Shown here piece after piece: positions 43,191 to 51,889 of a DNA stretch of 64,000 bases (positions are counted from its first letter, which is position 1; each line of letters starts with the position of its first letter). The stretch lies in assembly GCF_009495755.1 (NCBI RefSeq), contig NZ_WIBJ01000033.1, positions 174,242-238,241 of the forward strand, in the 5' to 3' direction. A model generated the notes under the pieces. That model was not told the DNA's origin, made no database searches, and was given only the letters and a program-made list of their open reading frames with translations. The position numbers were made by a program, and so were the translations under genes. This DNA is from Flavobacterium sp. LMO8 (GTDB lineage: Bacteria; Bacteroidota; Bacteroidia; Flavobacteriales; Flavobacteriaceae).

Positions 43191-45389
43191 ATGATAACTT
43201 ACAAGCGTTTTTATTTTGTTTTATTATTCTGTATCTGTTCCATTTTTGGGATAGCACAGTCAACTAATTCAACTAATAAAGAAGCTAAAGAATATTTAAA
43301 AAAAGCGGGACAAAATTTTTTAAAGTTAGATTCAAAAAAATCTTTAAGTTTTGCACAAAAAGCGCTTGAAATTGCTACTAAAAATGATAATGATTTACTC
43401 GCAGCTAAAGCGTATAATTTAATAGGTTTAAATTTTGAAGAATTTACAGATTATAAAAAAGCTATTGAGTATTATAATAGAGGACTTTTTCTAGCTAATA
43501 AAGTAGGAAATGATACTGTAATAGGGTGGTTAAATAATAACTTAGGTAATGTATATTGTTATCGAAAAATTGATTTTCGTAAGGGAATTAAGCATTATAA
43601 AGAAGGTCTAAAATATTCAATTTTGCATAATGATCAATACGAAATTATGTTTTCCAAATTGAATATTGGAAGTGCCTATTTTGCAGTTGAAGATTATAGT
43701 AATGGAATTCCCTATTTTAATCAAGTAAAAGAATACGTAGATAAAGAAGGTGATATTGAAGCTAAAATATCATTAAATTCGAATTTCGGAGCCTACTATA
43801 ATCACTTGAATAACAATCAAAAAGCTGAAGAATATTATTTAAAATCAGTTTATTTTTGTGAACAAAATGATATCGAATTAATCAAGTCTAATGCAAGTGA
43901 TGTTTATAATGATATTTCTAATTTTTATTTTAAAATCAAAAACTTTGAAAAGGCGCATTATTATCTCCTGAAGCATGATGAATTACAAGACAAAATATAC
44001 AATGAAGAGCGTTTAAACGATGTTAAAGTTGGAGGATTACAAATTGAACACGATGAAATCAATAGAAAAATTGAGCAAATTCAAAAAGAAAAAGAAATTC
44101 AACAAGAGAAATTACAAGCCAATCGTCTTTTTGTTGTTCTTTTAGGAGTTATCTTTTTTATTCTATTACTTTTATTGTTGTCTCTAATTCGAAATAATAA
44201 AATAAAAGCTAAAGCAAATCAGGATTTAAAAATAGCAAATCAAGAGCTTATAATTGCAAAGGAAAAAGCAGAAGAAGCATCGCAACTAAAAACCCAGTTT
44301 ATTTCCACAATTAGTCACGAATTAAGAACGCCACTTTATGGAGTTGTTGGAATAACAGACATCATTTTAGACGAACACAAAGAACTTACTAATAGTCCAC
44401 ATTTAAAATCGTTAAAATTTTCAGCTAAATATTTGTTGTCATTGGTTAATGATATTCTAAAAGTATATAAAATTGAGGAAAATCAAGTCGTTTTAGAAGA
44501 TATGGTTTTTAGTCTTTATGACGAACTTAGCATAATTAAAGATTCGTTGCATTTCTTAGCCATTAAAAACAGTAATCAAATTGATATTTTAGTTGACCCA
44601 AATATTCCAGAAATTTTAGTGGGAGATAAAATTCGCTTATCTCAAATATTTATTAATTTGATTAGCAATTCATTAAAGTTTACTAGTGAAGGAAATGTTA
44701 CAATTAATGCAGATTTAGTTGAAAAAATAGGTACCAAGTGTTATTTAAAATTTCAAGTAATTGATAATGGTATTGGAATTGCAAAGCAAGATCAGGAAAA
44801 AGTATTTGAAAAATTTGTGCAAGTCTATCGCAAAGAAGACGATTATCAAGGAACTGGTTTAGGACTTACCATCGTTAAAAAAATGGTAGAACTTTTCAAC
44901 GGAACTATTCATTTAGAAAGTGAGGAAAATATAGGAACAAAAATTACATTTACTATTCCGTTAGAATCAGATGTAACAAAAGTGAAATCGATTATTAATA
45001 ATTTAAATGTTGATCTTTCTATTAAAAAAGAGTACAAAATTTTAGTAGTAGAGGATAATAAAATAAATCAAGTTGTAACCAAGAAATTGTTAGAAAACAA
45101 TCATTTTAAATGTGAAATAGTAGATGATGGTTATTCTGCTTTAGAGTTGATAAACAAAATTCACTTTGACGCCATTTTAATGGATATTAATATGCCTTTA
45201 ATTAATGGATTTGATACATCTAAATTAATACGTCAAAAAGGAATAATAATACCAATTATTGCGGTTACGGCATTTGATAAACAAGATATTGAAGAAAAAA
45301 TTGTAGACGCACAAATTGATGAAGTTATTGTGAAGCCTTTTGAAAGTCACAAACTTTTTGAAACGATAAAACGATTAGTAGATAAATAA
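43191..45389 (+). CDS. TPR-containing hybrid histidine kinase / response regulator (second copy type)
   Basis: 732 aa. A signal peptide ends FGIAQ (residues 19-23). Six to seven TPR repeats (about 30-265), a coiled-coil (about 285-310), a membrane helix (312-333), HisKA with His376 in FISTISHELRTPLYGVVG, HATPase with ISNSLKFT, DNGIGI and GTGLGLTIV, and a receiver domain with Asp665 in ILMDINMPLING follow. The layout is the same as the kinase at 38900, but the sequences differ in the TPR region and the signal peptide, so they are paralogues, not a recent duplicate. It ends at a bidirectional terminator with the DEAD-box gene. Confidence 0.92.
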   Translation: MITYKRFYFVLLFCICSIFGIAQSTNSTNKEAKEYLKKAGQNFLKLDSKKSLSFAQKALEIATKNDNDLLAAKAYNLIGLNFEEFTDYKKAIEYYNRGLFLANKVGNDTVIGWLNNNLGNVYCYRKIDFRKGIKHYKEGLKYSILHNDQYEIMFSKLNIGSAYFAVEDYSNGIPYFNQVKEYVDKEGDIEAKISLNSNFGAYYNHLNNNQKAEEYYLKSVYFCEQNDIELIKSNASDVYNDISNFYFKIKNFEKAHYYLLKHDELQDKIYNEERLNDVKVGGLQIEHDEINRKIEQIQKEKEIQQEKLQANRLFVVLLGVIFFILLLLLLSLIRNNKIKAKANQDLKIANQELIIAKEKAEEASQLKTQFISTISHELRTPLYGVVGITDIILDEHKELTNSPHLKSLKFSAKYLLSLVNDILKVYKIEENQVVLEDMVFSLYDELSIIKDSLHFLAIKNSNQIDILVDPNIPEILVGDKIRLSQIFINLISNSLKFTSEGNVTINADLVEKIGTKCYLKFQVIDNGIGIAKQDQEKVFEKFVQVYRKEDDYQGTGLGLTIVKKMVELFNGTIHLESEENIGTKITFTIPLESDVTKVKSIINNLNVDLSIKKEYKILVVEDNKINQVVTKKLLENNHFKCEIVDDGYSALELINKIHFDAILMDINMPLINGFDTSKLIRQKGIIIPIIAVTAFDKQDIEEKIVDAQIDEVIVKPFESHKLFETIKRLVDK

Positions 45390-45390
45390 A

Positions 45391-45420
45391 AAAAACGTTG
45401 GATTAGTACCAACGTTTTTT
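45391..45420. terminator. Bidirectional terminator, hybrid kinase and DEAD-box gene
   Basis: AAAAACGTTGG (45391-45401), a 7-nt loop and CCAACGTTTTTT (45409-45420). It overlaps the last three codons of the DEAD-box gene on the minus strand. Confidence 0.88.
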
Positions 45421-46656
45421 GTTTTTCTTTGAAGCTTCCGATTTTCTTGAATTGGAATTCGGATTCATTTTATTCTTATTTCTTAAATCTGGTTTTGCAT
45501 CTGGATTTACTTCTTCGTCTTTCCAAGTGTATTGATGGTCTGTTACCACTTTAACTTTCATTCGGATTAACTTCTCAATATCTAACCAATAGGGTTTTTC
45601 GTCTTTTCCACAAAATGAAATAGCTAAACCAGAATTTCCAGCACGACCAGTACGGCCAATTCGGTGCACATAGGTTTCAGAAATATTTGGAATATCAAAG
45701 TTAATTACAAACGGAAGTTGCTCAATATCAATTCCTCTAGCTGCAATATCAGTGGCAACTAAAATATCAATTTCTTTGTTTTTAAATTGCTCTAATACGC
45801 GTTGACGAGCATTTTGCGATTTATCTCCGTGAATAGCTTCTGCTTTTATACTCGCTTTTTTCAATACTTTTACAATATTGTCAGCACCATGTTTGGTTCT
45901 GGTAAACACTAAAGCATTACTCAAACTTTCTTGAATAATCAATTGTTTTAACAACAATCGTTTATCATCTTTGTTTACAAAGTACACTTTTTGTGAAACG
46001 TTTTCAGCCGTAGATGAAATAGGTGTTACCGAAATGTATTTTGGACGTGTTAAAAAAGTATCGGCTAATTCTCTAATCGCTAATGGCATTGTTGCAGAAA
46101 ACAACAACGTTTGTCTGTTGGTAGGAGTTAATTTGATGATTTTCTTTACATCATTAATAAATCCCATATCTAACATTTGGTCGGCTTCGTCTAAAACCAA
46201 ATGATGTAAATGATCTAAATCGATGAATCCTTGTTTGTGTAAATCTAAAAGTCTTCCAGGAGTTGCGATTAAAACATCGACACCCATTTTTAATTCGTTT
46301 ACCTGTGGGACTTGATTCACTCCTCCAAAAATTACTAATGACTTTACATTGGTATATTTTCCATAGGTTTTAAAGCTTTCGTCAATTTGTATTGCTAATT
46401 CTCTAGTTGGAGTAACCACTAAAGTTCTAATGTGTTTTGCTTTTTTAGCCGAACCTACAATTCTGTGAATTAAATTCAGAATTGGAATAGCAAAAGCGCC
46501 TGTTTTTCCTGTTCCGGTTTGAGCACAAGCAACTAAATCTTGTCCTAATAAAATTTCAGGAATGGCTTGCTCTTGAATAGGCGTGGGGTTTGTGTAACCT
46601 TCTTCTTCTAAAGCTTGTTGTATATTATTGTATAATTTTAAATCGTTAAATGTCAT
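45403..46656 (-). CDS. DEAD-box RNA helicase (RhlE type)
   Basis: 417 aa. The conserved core is complete: Q-motif TNPTPIQEQAIP, motif I AQTGTGKT, PTRELAIQ, TPGRLLD, motif II VLDEADQM, SATMP, motif IV ALVFTRTKHGADNIV, DIAARGIDI and motif VI HRIGRTGR. A basic tail (DLRNKNKMNPNSNSRKSEASKKNKKRWY) aids RNA binding. RhlE-like helicases act on rRNA and mRNA structures, for example in ribosome assembly or cold. It is transcribed from a TATCTTTG box at 46700-46707. Confidence 0.94.
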   Translation of the reverse strand: MTFNDLKLYNNIQQALEEEGYTNPTPIQEQAIPEILLGQDLVACAQTGTGKTGAFAIPILNLIHRIVGSAKKAKHIRTLVVTPTRELAIQIDESFKTYGKYTNVKSLVIFGGVNQVPQVNELKMGVDVLIATPGRLLDLHKQGFIDLDHLHHLVLDEADQMLDMGFINDVKKIIKLTPTNRQTLLFSATMPLAIRELADTFLTRPKYISVTPISSTAENVSQKVYFVNKDDKRLLLKQLIIQESLSNALVFTRTKHGADNIVKVLKKASIKAEAIHGDKSQNARQRVLEQFKNKEIDILVATDIAARGIDIEQLPFVINFDIPNISETYVHRIGRTGRAGNSGLAISFCGKDEKPYWLDIEKLIRMKVKVVTDHQYTWKDEEVNPDAKPDLRNKNKMNPNSNSRKSEASKKNKKRWY

Positions 46657-46699
46657 AAATGAATAAATAATTTTCCTGTCGAATAATTTCGATAGGGTA

Positions 46700-46707
46700 C
46701 AAAGATA
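46700..46707 (-). promoter_or_regulatory. -7 element of the DEAD-box helicase gene
   Basis: TATCTTTG on the minus strand lies 43 bp before the start codon. No clear -33 TTG. Confidence 0.45.
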
Positions 46708-46731
46708 GTGTTATTTTAGGGAAGTTGTTTT

Positions 46732-47763
46732 TTACCCGATTTTAGCCTTCATGAAATCGGTAATTAATGAAGCGATTAATTTACCAGTTAAATGATTGTT
46801 TTTAGAATCGTCAAGCTCAGGAGCACCTTCACAAATATGGAAATAAGAAGCATTTTGATGTTTTCCAAAAAAGTAAGTAAAATGACGTGCTTTATCTACA
46901 CTAAAACCACTCAAAGTCATAGCGCTAGAAGGAATATTAGGAATCGCATCTAAATCTAATTCAATACCAAAAGGTTCGTTTTTAATAAAATTAAGCGCAT
47001 TGTCTAATTCGGTTTCGAAGTTTTTTTCACGTTTAACCTCAACTTCTTCATAGGTTACGAATTTTATTCTCGTAGTTAATTCTTTCAAAGTATTGAATAC
47101 GCTTTTTGAAACGAAGTTTTCGTGTAATCCAAAAACGAAATATTTTTTTAGAAAACCATCTTCATAAGCATAACTGAATCCGTTTCCAGAGTGTCTTCCC
47201 TCAAGAATTCGGAAATCGGTATGTGCATCAAAATTTATGGCGTTTACAGGTTTTCCTTTCGCTAATGCTAATCCTTTTATATTTCCATAAGCGTTGTTGT
47301 GTCCACCACCAACAATAATTGGTATTTTACCTGCTGTACAAATTTTATGAACTACATGAGATACTTCAATATCTAATTGTTCAACTAATTTGAATAATTC
47401 TTTGCGATGTTCTTTGTTGTTAGAATCTAAATTTTGTGCTTTTTCTAGAAGTTCTTCTACATTTAATTTGCCTAAAATTAGTAAATTACTTCCTTTACAG
47501 AATTTATTATGTTGAATATTAGCCAAGCTTTGTAATGCGCTTTCATAAGCTGAAGCAGCACCAATTCTTCCTAAATTAGCTTTAACACCAATATCTTCTG
47601 GGATTCCAAAAAGTACAAATTTAGCTTCACTATTAGTTATAAAGTCAACAATATCAGCATCTTTTGGTATAGTAATAATTTTTTCTCCAAATTTTATTTC
47701 ACCACTTCTGTGGTTGGTTATTTTGGCTAATTCGTTTTGGCTTAAAAGTGTTATATTCTCCAT
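46732..47763 (-). CDS. Formimidoylglutamase / arginase-family hydrolase (HutG-like)
   Basis: 343 aa from the ATG at 47763 (MENITLLSQNEL); the longer frame would start from a TTG inside the -7 box at 47782-47789. The ureohydrolase binuclear manganese site is visible: GGGHNNAYG, NFDAHTDFR and, late, GIELDLDAIPNIPSSA. In Bacteroidota this form of the family is named formimidoylglutamase, which splits N-formimino-L-glutamate to glutamate and formamide in histidine breakdown. HutI, the enzyme one step earlier, is encoded 1.4 kb downstream, supporting the assignment, though an agmatinase or arginase role is not excluded. Confidence 0.85.
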   Translation of the reverse strand: MENITLLSQNELAKITNHRSGEIKFGEKIITIPKDADIVDFITNSEAKFVLFGIPEDIGVKANLGRIGAASAYESALQSLANIQHNKFCKGSNLLILGKLNVEELLEKAQNLDSNNKEHRKELFKLVEQLDIEVSHVVHKICTAGKIPIIVGGGHNNAYGNIKGLALAKGKPVNAINFDAHTDFRILEGRHSGNGFSYAYEDGFLKKYFVFGLHENFVSKSVFNTLKELTTRIKFVTYEEVEVKREKNFETELDNALNFIKNEPFGIELDLDAIPNIPSSAMTLSGFSVDKARHFTYFFGKHQNASYFHICEGAPELDDSKNNHLTGKLIASLITDFMKAKIG

Positions 47764-47781
47764 AAAATTCATAAATGCAAT

Positions 47782-47789
47782 CAAAAGTA
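47782..47789 (-). promoter_or_regulatory. -7 element of the hutG-type gene
   Basis: TACTTTTG on the minus strand, 18 bp before the ATG at 47763; it rules out the upstream TTG as start. Confidence 0.45.
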
Positions 47790-47839
47790 CTATTTTTAAA
47801 TAAATTTCGTTTAAAATTTAGAAAATACTTTAAAAAGTG

Positions 47840-47847
47840 TATTTTTG
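47840..47847 (+). promoter_or_regulatory. -7 element of the coiled-coil protein gene
   Basis: TATTTTTG lies 34 bp before the start codon at 47882, back to back with the hutG-type promoter. Confidence 0.45.
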
Positions 47848-47881
47848 AAAAAACTTATAAATAACTGAATCAAACCAAAAA

Positions 47882-48760
47882 ATGGAAAACAAATCAAACA
47901 ATTCTGGACTAAAAGCTGCTGTAGTAGTATTAGCCTTACTTTTATTAGGAAGTGTAGGCTATATTTATAAACTAACTGCAGATACTAAAGAAACAGTTAA
48001 CACATTAACAACTGAAAAAAATACGTTATCGGAAGAATTAAAAGCTAAAATTGCTGAGTATGACACTATGATTGCTGATAATACGGCATTAAAAGACGAA
48101 TTACAAGCAGAACAAGCTAAAATGGTAGCTTTGTTAGAGCAAGTAGAAAAATCGAAAGGTGATGTTGCTGCAATGGCAAAGTACAAAAATGAGTACTTCC
48201 GTTTAAAAAGAGAAATGGATAATTTAGTAGCTGAAAACAAAGTTTTAAAAGAGCAAAATGTTGCTTTAACTTCTAGTTTAGATAGTACAAATGTAGTTTT
48301 AACCGATGCAAAAAAATTCAACGATACTTTATTAACTCAAAATGAAGGATTAACTAAAACTGTTGAAAAAGGTTCTAAATTAGCGGTTTTAAACTTAAAA
48401 GTTTTAGCAGTTAAACAAAGAAGTTCAGGAAAACAAATTGAAACAGATAAAGCAAGTAGAGCTGATGTTTTAAAAGTAAGTTTCTTAATTGCTGAAAATC
48501 AAATTGCAAAAACAGGAGCAAGGGAATATTATGTCCAAATTATTGATAGCAAAAGTAATATTTTAGGTGAAAAGAAAACTATTCCTACTGGAGACAAAAC
48601 CTTAACATATAGTTTTGTATCAACTGTAAAATATGAAAATAAAACAGTTCAAGTGAATGAAGAAGTACCAGGAAAAGATTTTGCTAAAGGAACTTACTTC
48701 GTAAACGTATTTGATAAAAATGCTGAATTAGTTTCTAAAACAAGTTTCGAATTGAAATAA
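47882..48760 (+). CDS. Membrane-anchored coiled-coil protein of unknown function
   Basis: 292 aa. An N-terminal membrane anchor (residues about 10-31) is followed by a long coiled coil (about 33-165, LTTEKNTLSEELKAKIAEYD... and LVAENKVLKEQNVALTSSL) and a C-terminal beta-rich domain (about 170-292, with REYYVQIIDSKSNILGEKKTIP, GKDFAKGTYFVNVFDKNAELVSK). It is probably exported across the inner membrane. No named family was recognised; similar proteins are common hypothetical proteins in flavobacteria. It ends at a terminator shared with crcB. Confidence 0.78.
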   Translation: MENKSNNSGLKAAVVVLALLLLGSVGYIYKLTADTKETVNTLTTEKNTLSEELKAKIAEYDTMIADNTALKDELQAEQAKMVALLEQVEKSKGDVAAMAKYKNEYFRLKREMDNLVAENKVLKEQNVALTSSLDSTNVVLTDAKKFNDTLLTQNEGLTKTVEKGSKLAVLNLKVLAVKQRSSGKQIETDKASRADVLKVSFLIAENQIAKTGAREYYVQIIDSKSNILGEKKTIPTGDKTLTYSFVSTVKYENKTVQVNEEVPGKDFAKGTYFVNVFDKNAELVSKTSFELK

Positions 48761-48778
48761 TTCGTTTATTAAAATTTT

Positions 48779-48816
48779 AAAAGTCCAATGAAAGTAATTT
48801 CATTGGACTTTTTTTA
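48779..48816. terminator. Bidirectional terminator, coiled-coil gene and crcB
   Basis: AAGTCCAATGAAA (48781-48793), loop GTAA and TTTCATTGGACTT (48798-48810) form a 13-bp stem with flanking A and T runs. Its right flank overlaps the crcB stop codon. Confidence 0.9.
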
Positions 48817-49191
48817 TAGATATTTAGCTAAATAACTTCCTAATCCAACTGCTGAAATAGTTAAGATTATAGAACTTGCCATATAGATATAAGCTGTGAT
48901 TTGTTGATTGTTTTGAAGTAAATTATAGTTTTCTAAAGCAAAACTTGAAAAAGTGGTGAATCCTCCACAAAAACCAACAATCAATAAGAATTTTAAAGGA
49001 TGATTTTCTGGGAAATGTTTTCCTAAATAGCCAATGAATAATCCGATTAATAAACTTCCTAAAATATTAACCAAAAAAGTACTGAGCGGAAATGAACCTT
49101 GAAAATATTTTGTGGTAGCCCAATGAGTTACATATCGAAAAATACTTCCAATTGCTCCTCCAATTCCTACTAATAATATTGTTTTTAACAT
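48814..49191 (-). CDS. crcB: Fluoride exporter CrcB (Fluc channel)
   Basis: 125 aa from the ATG at 49191 (MLKTILLVGIGGAIGSIFRY). Four membrane helices and the Fluc signatures are present: GGAIGSIFRYV near the N-terminus, LVNILGSLLIG with the pore Asn, and GFCGGFTTFSSFALEN with the Phe box and central Na+ site. It works as a dual-topology dimer exporting fluoride. The longer frame uses a TTG inside hutI. It starts 2 bp past the hutI stop and so shares its transcript. No fluoride riboswitch was seen. Confidence 0.93.
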   Translation of the reverse strand: MLKTILLVGIGGAIGSIFRYVTHWATTKYFQGSFPLSTFLVNILGSLLIGLFIGYLGKHFPENHPLKFLLIVGFCGGFTTFSSFALENYNLLQNNQQITAYIYMASSIILTISAVGLGSYLAKYL

Positions 49192-49192
49192 A

Positions 49193-50428
49193 TTAAATAA
49201 ATTTTCCTTCAATCATTACTCTATCAATTAAATTCGTACCAAAAGCATAAGGCAATTGGTAAAAACTGTTGATGGGTTTTGAAATGATAAGATTTGCTTT
49301 TTTTCCTTTTGTGATACTTCCGTGAGTTTCGGAAATTCCCATGGCATAAGCTCCGTTGATAGTTGCCGCATTGATAGCTTCTTCAGGTGTCATTTTCATC
49401 TTAATACAAGCCGTTGCCACTACAAAATTCATGTTTCCAGATGGAGTAGTGCCAGGATTGTAATCGGTTGCTAGTGCAAACGGTAAACCTGCATTCATCA
49501 TTTTTCTTGCAGGTGTATATGGAATGCTGATAAAATAAGAGCAACTTGGTAATGCTACTGGCATTGTTTTACTTTTTTTCAACACTTCAATATCTTCATC
49601 GGTTACAATTTCCAAATGGTCGACTGATAATGCTCCATTTTCAACACAGGCTTTGATTCCGTCGATAGCGGTAAATTGGTTGACGTGAATTTTTGGTTCT
49701 AAACCGTATTTTTTTCCGGCTTCCATGATTTTTATGGTTTCATCTACTGAGAAGTAACCCGTTTCAAGGAAAGCATCAATATAATCCGCTAAATTTTCGG
49801 AAGCAATTTTGGGTAACATTTCGTTGATAATCAAATCGATATAAGATGTATGATTTTCTTTGTATTCCATAGGAAAAGCATGAGCGCCAAGAAACGTAGC
49901 TTTTATCGCAATCGGATAATTTTCTTTTAAACGTTTGATTACACGTAACATTTTCAATTCGCCTTCGACCGTTAATCCGTAACCCGATTTAATTTCGACT
50001 GCACCCGTTCCTTGTTGCATGACTTCTTCTAAACGTAATTTTGATTGTTCGTAAATTTCGTCTTCAGAAGTTTCATTTAATTTTTTAGCCGAATTTAAGA
50101 TTCCACCACCACGATTAGCGATTTCTTCATACGACAAACCATTAATTCTATCTACGAATTCCTGAATTCTATTTCCTGCGTATACAATGTGAGTGTGACT
50201 GTCTACCCAAGTAGGTAAAATAACTTGTCCGCTTGCATCAATGATTTCAATATCTGAAAGTTTTGGGCAATTTTCCATTGGACCAAAATCGGAAATGATA
50301 TTGTTTTCGATTACTAAATAGGCGTTATCAATCTTAGGTAAAATTGCCATATCTGAACCCGAAACTTTATCGATATGATTATCTCGAACTTGTAGTAGTT
50401 CTTTTATGTTGATAAATAATGTTTTCAT
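49193..50428 (-). CDS. hutI: Imidazolonepropionase
   Basis: 411 aa from the ATG at 50428 (MKTLFINIKELLQVRD). It opens the imidazolone ring of 4-imidazolone-5-propanoate to give N-formimino-L-glutamate in histidine breakdown. Amidohydrolase features: metal ligands in VDSHTHIVYAG, ATFLGAHAFP with a metal His, HVNQFTAIDG, SVDHLEIV and ATDYNPGTTPSGNM with the metal Asp. The next enzyme (HutG type) is encoded at 46732-47763. hutH and hutU are not in this window. It is followed without spacing by crcB. Confidence 0.95.
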   Translation of the reverse strand: MKTLFINIKELLQVRDNHIDKVSGSDMAILPKIDNAYLVIENNIISDFGPMENCPKLSDIEIIDASGQVILPTWVDSHTHIVYAGNRIQEFVDRINGLSYEEIANRGGGILNSAKKLNETSEDEIYEQSKLRLEEVMQQGTGAVEIKSGYGLTVEGELKMLRVIKRLKENYPIAIKATFLGAHAFPMEYKENHTSYIDLIINEMLPKIASENLADYIDAFLETGYFSVDETIKIMEAGKKYGLEPKIHVNQFTAIDGIKACVENGALSVDHLEIVTDEDIEVLKKSKTMPVALPSCSYFISIPYTPARKMMNAGLPFALATDYNPGTTPSGNMNFVVATACIKMKMTPEEAINAATINGAYAMGISETHGSITKGKKANLIISKPINSFYQLPYAFGTNLIDRVMIEGKFI

Positions 50429-50499
50429 CAAAAAATAAATTTCAGTAAAAATACTTCTCATTTTTAAAAACTCCTATCTTTATATAAAATTTGTTTGTT

Positions 50500-51570
50500 T
50501 TGAGAAAAATAAAATATAAAAAAGGTAGAAAAGTTCATACGAGTTCGCTTGAGTATACTGGTATTTATATAGATATGCCAACAGAAATGCAAATGTTTGT
50601 ATATGATACTGATGAAGTTGTCGAATTTCAACAATGTGAACCTCATGACTTAGATGCTAATATTGATGCTTTAAAAGTAAATTGGATTAATATTCACGGT
50701 TTAAATAATCATACTTTTATAGAAAAAGTGGGAGCGAAGTTTGAAGCGGATCATTTTATCATTAGTGATATTTTGAACACGACAAAACGAACAAGAGTAG
50801 AAGAATATCATAATGTTTTGTTTTTTAATGTTAAGTCGCTTTTACCTTTAAAAAAGTCAGATAATATTAGTGTTGAGCAAATTAGTTTTTTGTTGAAGGA
50901 TAATGTTTTAATTTCTTTTCAAGAAAAGAGAAGCGATTTCTTTACGCACATTAGAGAACGTATTAGAACCAATTCGGGTGTTGTACGAACTAAAAGAGCA
51001 GATTATTTACTGTATTTGTTGTTAGATGCAATTATCGAAAATTTTTATATTACCATTGAAAGTGAGGAAAATAAGGTGGATGAATTGATTGATTTAGCAA
51101 AAATTAATACCAATCCAGAAGTTTTAGAGTTGATTGAAAAACATCGCGATAATTTTAACTTTTTGAAACGCTCTATTATTCCATTGCGTGATTCTTTATA
51201 TTCGATTAAAAGTATCAAAGACGATAATGTTTTTAACGATTTACAATCTGAAAATTTCACGTTTTTTTCAAGATTACATCAAAAATGTCTGGAATTATTG
51301 GAACAAATTGATTCTGATTTAATCACTTTAGATAGTACATCTAATTACTTTTTTTCGGCACAGAACCATAAGATGAACCAAGTAATGAAAACTTTAACGG
51401 TGCTTTCGATGTTCTTTTTACCTTTAACTTTCATCGTAGGGGTTTATGGTCAGAACTTTAAGAATTTACCCGAATTGGAGTGGCAGTATGGCTATTTTAT
51501 TATTTGGGGAATTATGTTGTCCGTTGTTGCAGTAATGTTTATTTATTTTAAAATCAAAAAGTGGTTTTAG
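50500..51570 (+). CDS. corA: CorA-type magnesium/cobalt transporter
   Basis: 356 aa if read from the TTG at 50500 (M)RKIKYKKGRKVHTSSLEY; no ATG is available near the N-terminus, and another TTG lies 9 bp earlier at 50491. The cytoplasmic alpha/beta funnel domain and long stalk helix are followed by two C-terminal membrane helices, with the pore signature YGQNFKNLPELEWQYGY (GMN replaced by GQN) and the basic C-terminal end KIKKWF. It is a homopentameric Mg2+ channel-transporter. The GMN-to-GQN change is a clear deviation from the classical CorA motif and may affect selectivity. Confidence 0.88.
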   Translation: MRKIKYKKGRKVHTSSLEYTGIYIDMPTEMQMFVYDTDEVVEFQQCEPHDLDANIDALKVNWINIHGLNNHTFIEKVGAKFEADHFIISDILNTTKRTRVEEYHNVLFFNVKSLLPLKKSDNISVEQISFLLKDNVLISFQEKRSDFFTHIRERIRTNSGVVRTKRADYLLYLLLDAIIENFYITIESEENKVDELIDLAKINTNPEVLELIEKHRDNFNFLKRSIIPLRDSLYSIKSIKDDNVFNDLQSENFTFFSRLHQKCLELLEQIDSDLITLDSTSNYFFSAQNHKMNQVMKTLTVLSMFFLPLTFIVGVYGQNFKNLPELEWQYGYFIIWGIMLSVVAVMFIYFKIKKWF

Positions 51571-51591
51571 CTAAAAATAATTAAGATTCTA

Positions 51592-51622
51592 TTGTCAAAA
51601 ATAAATATTACTATTATCTTTG
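51592..51622 (+). promoter_or_regulatory. Promoter of the 53-aa membrane protein gene
   Basis: TTG (51592-51594), a 20-bp spacer and TATCTTTG (51615-51622), 29 bp before the ATG at 51652. Confidence 0.7.
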
Positions 51623-51651
51623 ACGTGAATTCATAAATTCCGGAAAATATT

Positions 51652-51813
51652 ATGTTTGAATTTCAACAGTACCTAGGTTTTTTACTTTTCTTAACCATAT
51701 TAACTATTGGTTTTTGGTTGATGATATTCTTAGTAGGATTTGTTCACTATTGGTTGGGCGGAGCTATCATAGAATTGATTAAAGAGAAAAGAAACAAAAA
51801 CAAAGAAGAGTAA
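51652..51813 (+). CDS. Small single- or double-spanning membrane protein
   Basis: 53 aa: MFEFQQYLGF, then a hydrophobic stretch (residues about 8-38) and a strongly basic/acidic tail LIKEKRNKNKEE. It has its own full promoter and a strong terminator 30 bp downstream, which supports it as a real gene despite its size. No family was recognised. Confidence 0.7.
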   Translation: MFEFQQYLGFLLFLTILTIGFWLMIFLVGFVHYWLGGAIIELIKEKRNKNKEE

Positions 51814-51839
51814 GATTTTAAATTTTACTTTTTATCATA

Positions 51840-51870
51840 AAAAAGTCCCGAAACAATCGGGACTTTTTTT
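51840..51870. terminator. Bidirectional terminator, small membrane protein and TonB receptor
   Basis: AAAGTCCCGA (51842-51851), loop AACAA, TCGGGACTTT (51857-51866) with flanking A and T runs. Confidence 0.9.
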
Positions 51871-51889
51871 ATTATTCGGGTTTTGCAAT

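Noticed and set aside
48814..49191. Fluoride riboswitch in front of crcB
   Set aside because: crcB starts 2 bp after the hutI stop and there is no room for or sign of a crcB-motif RNA.
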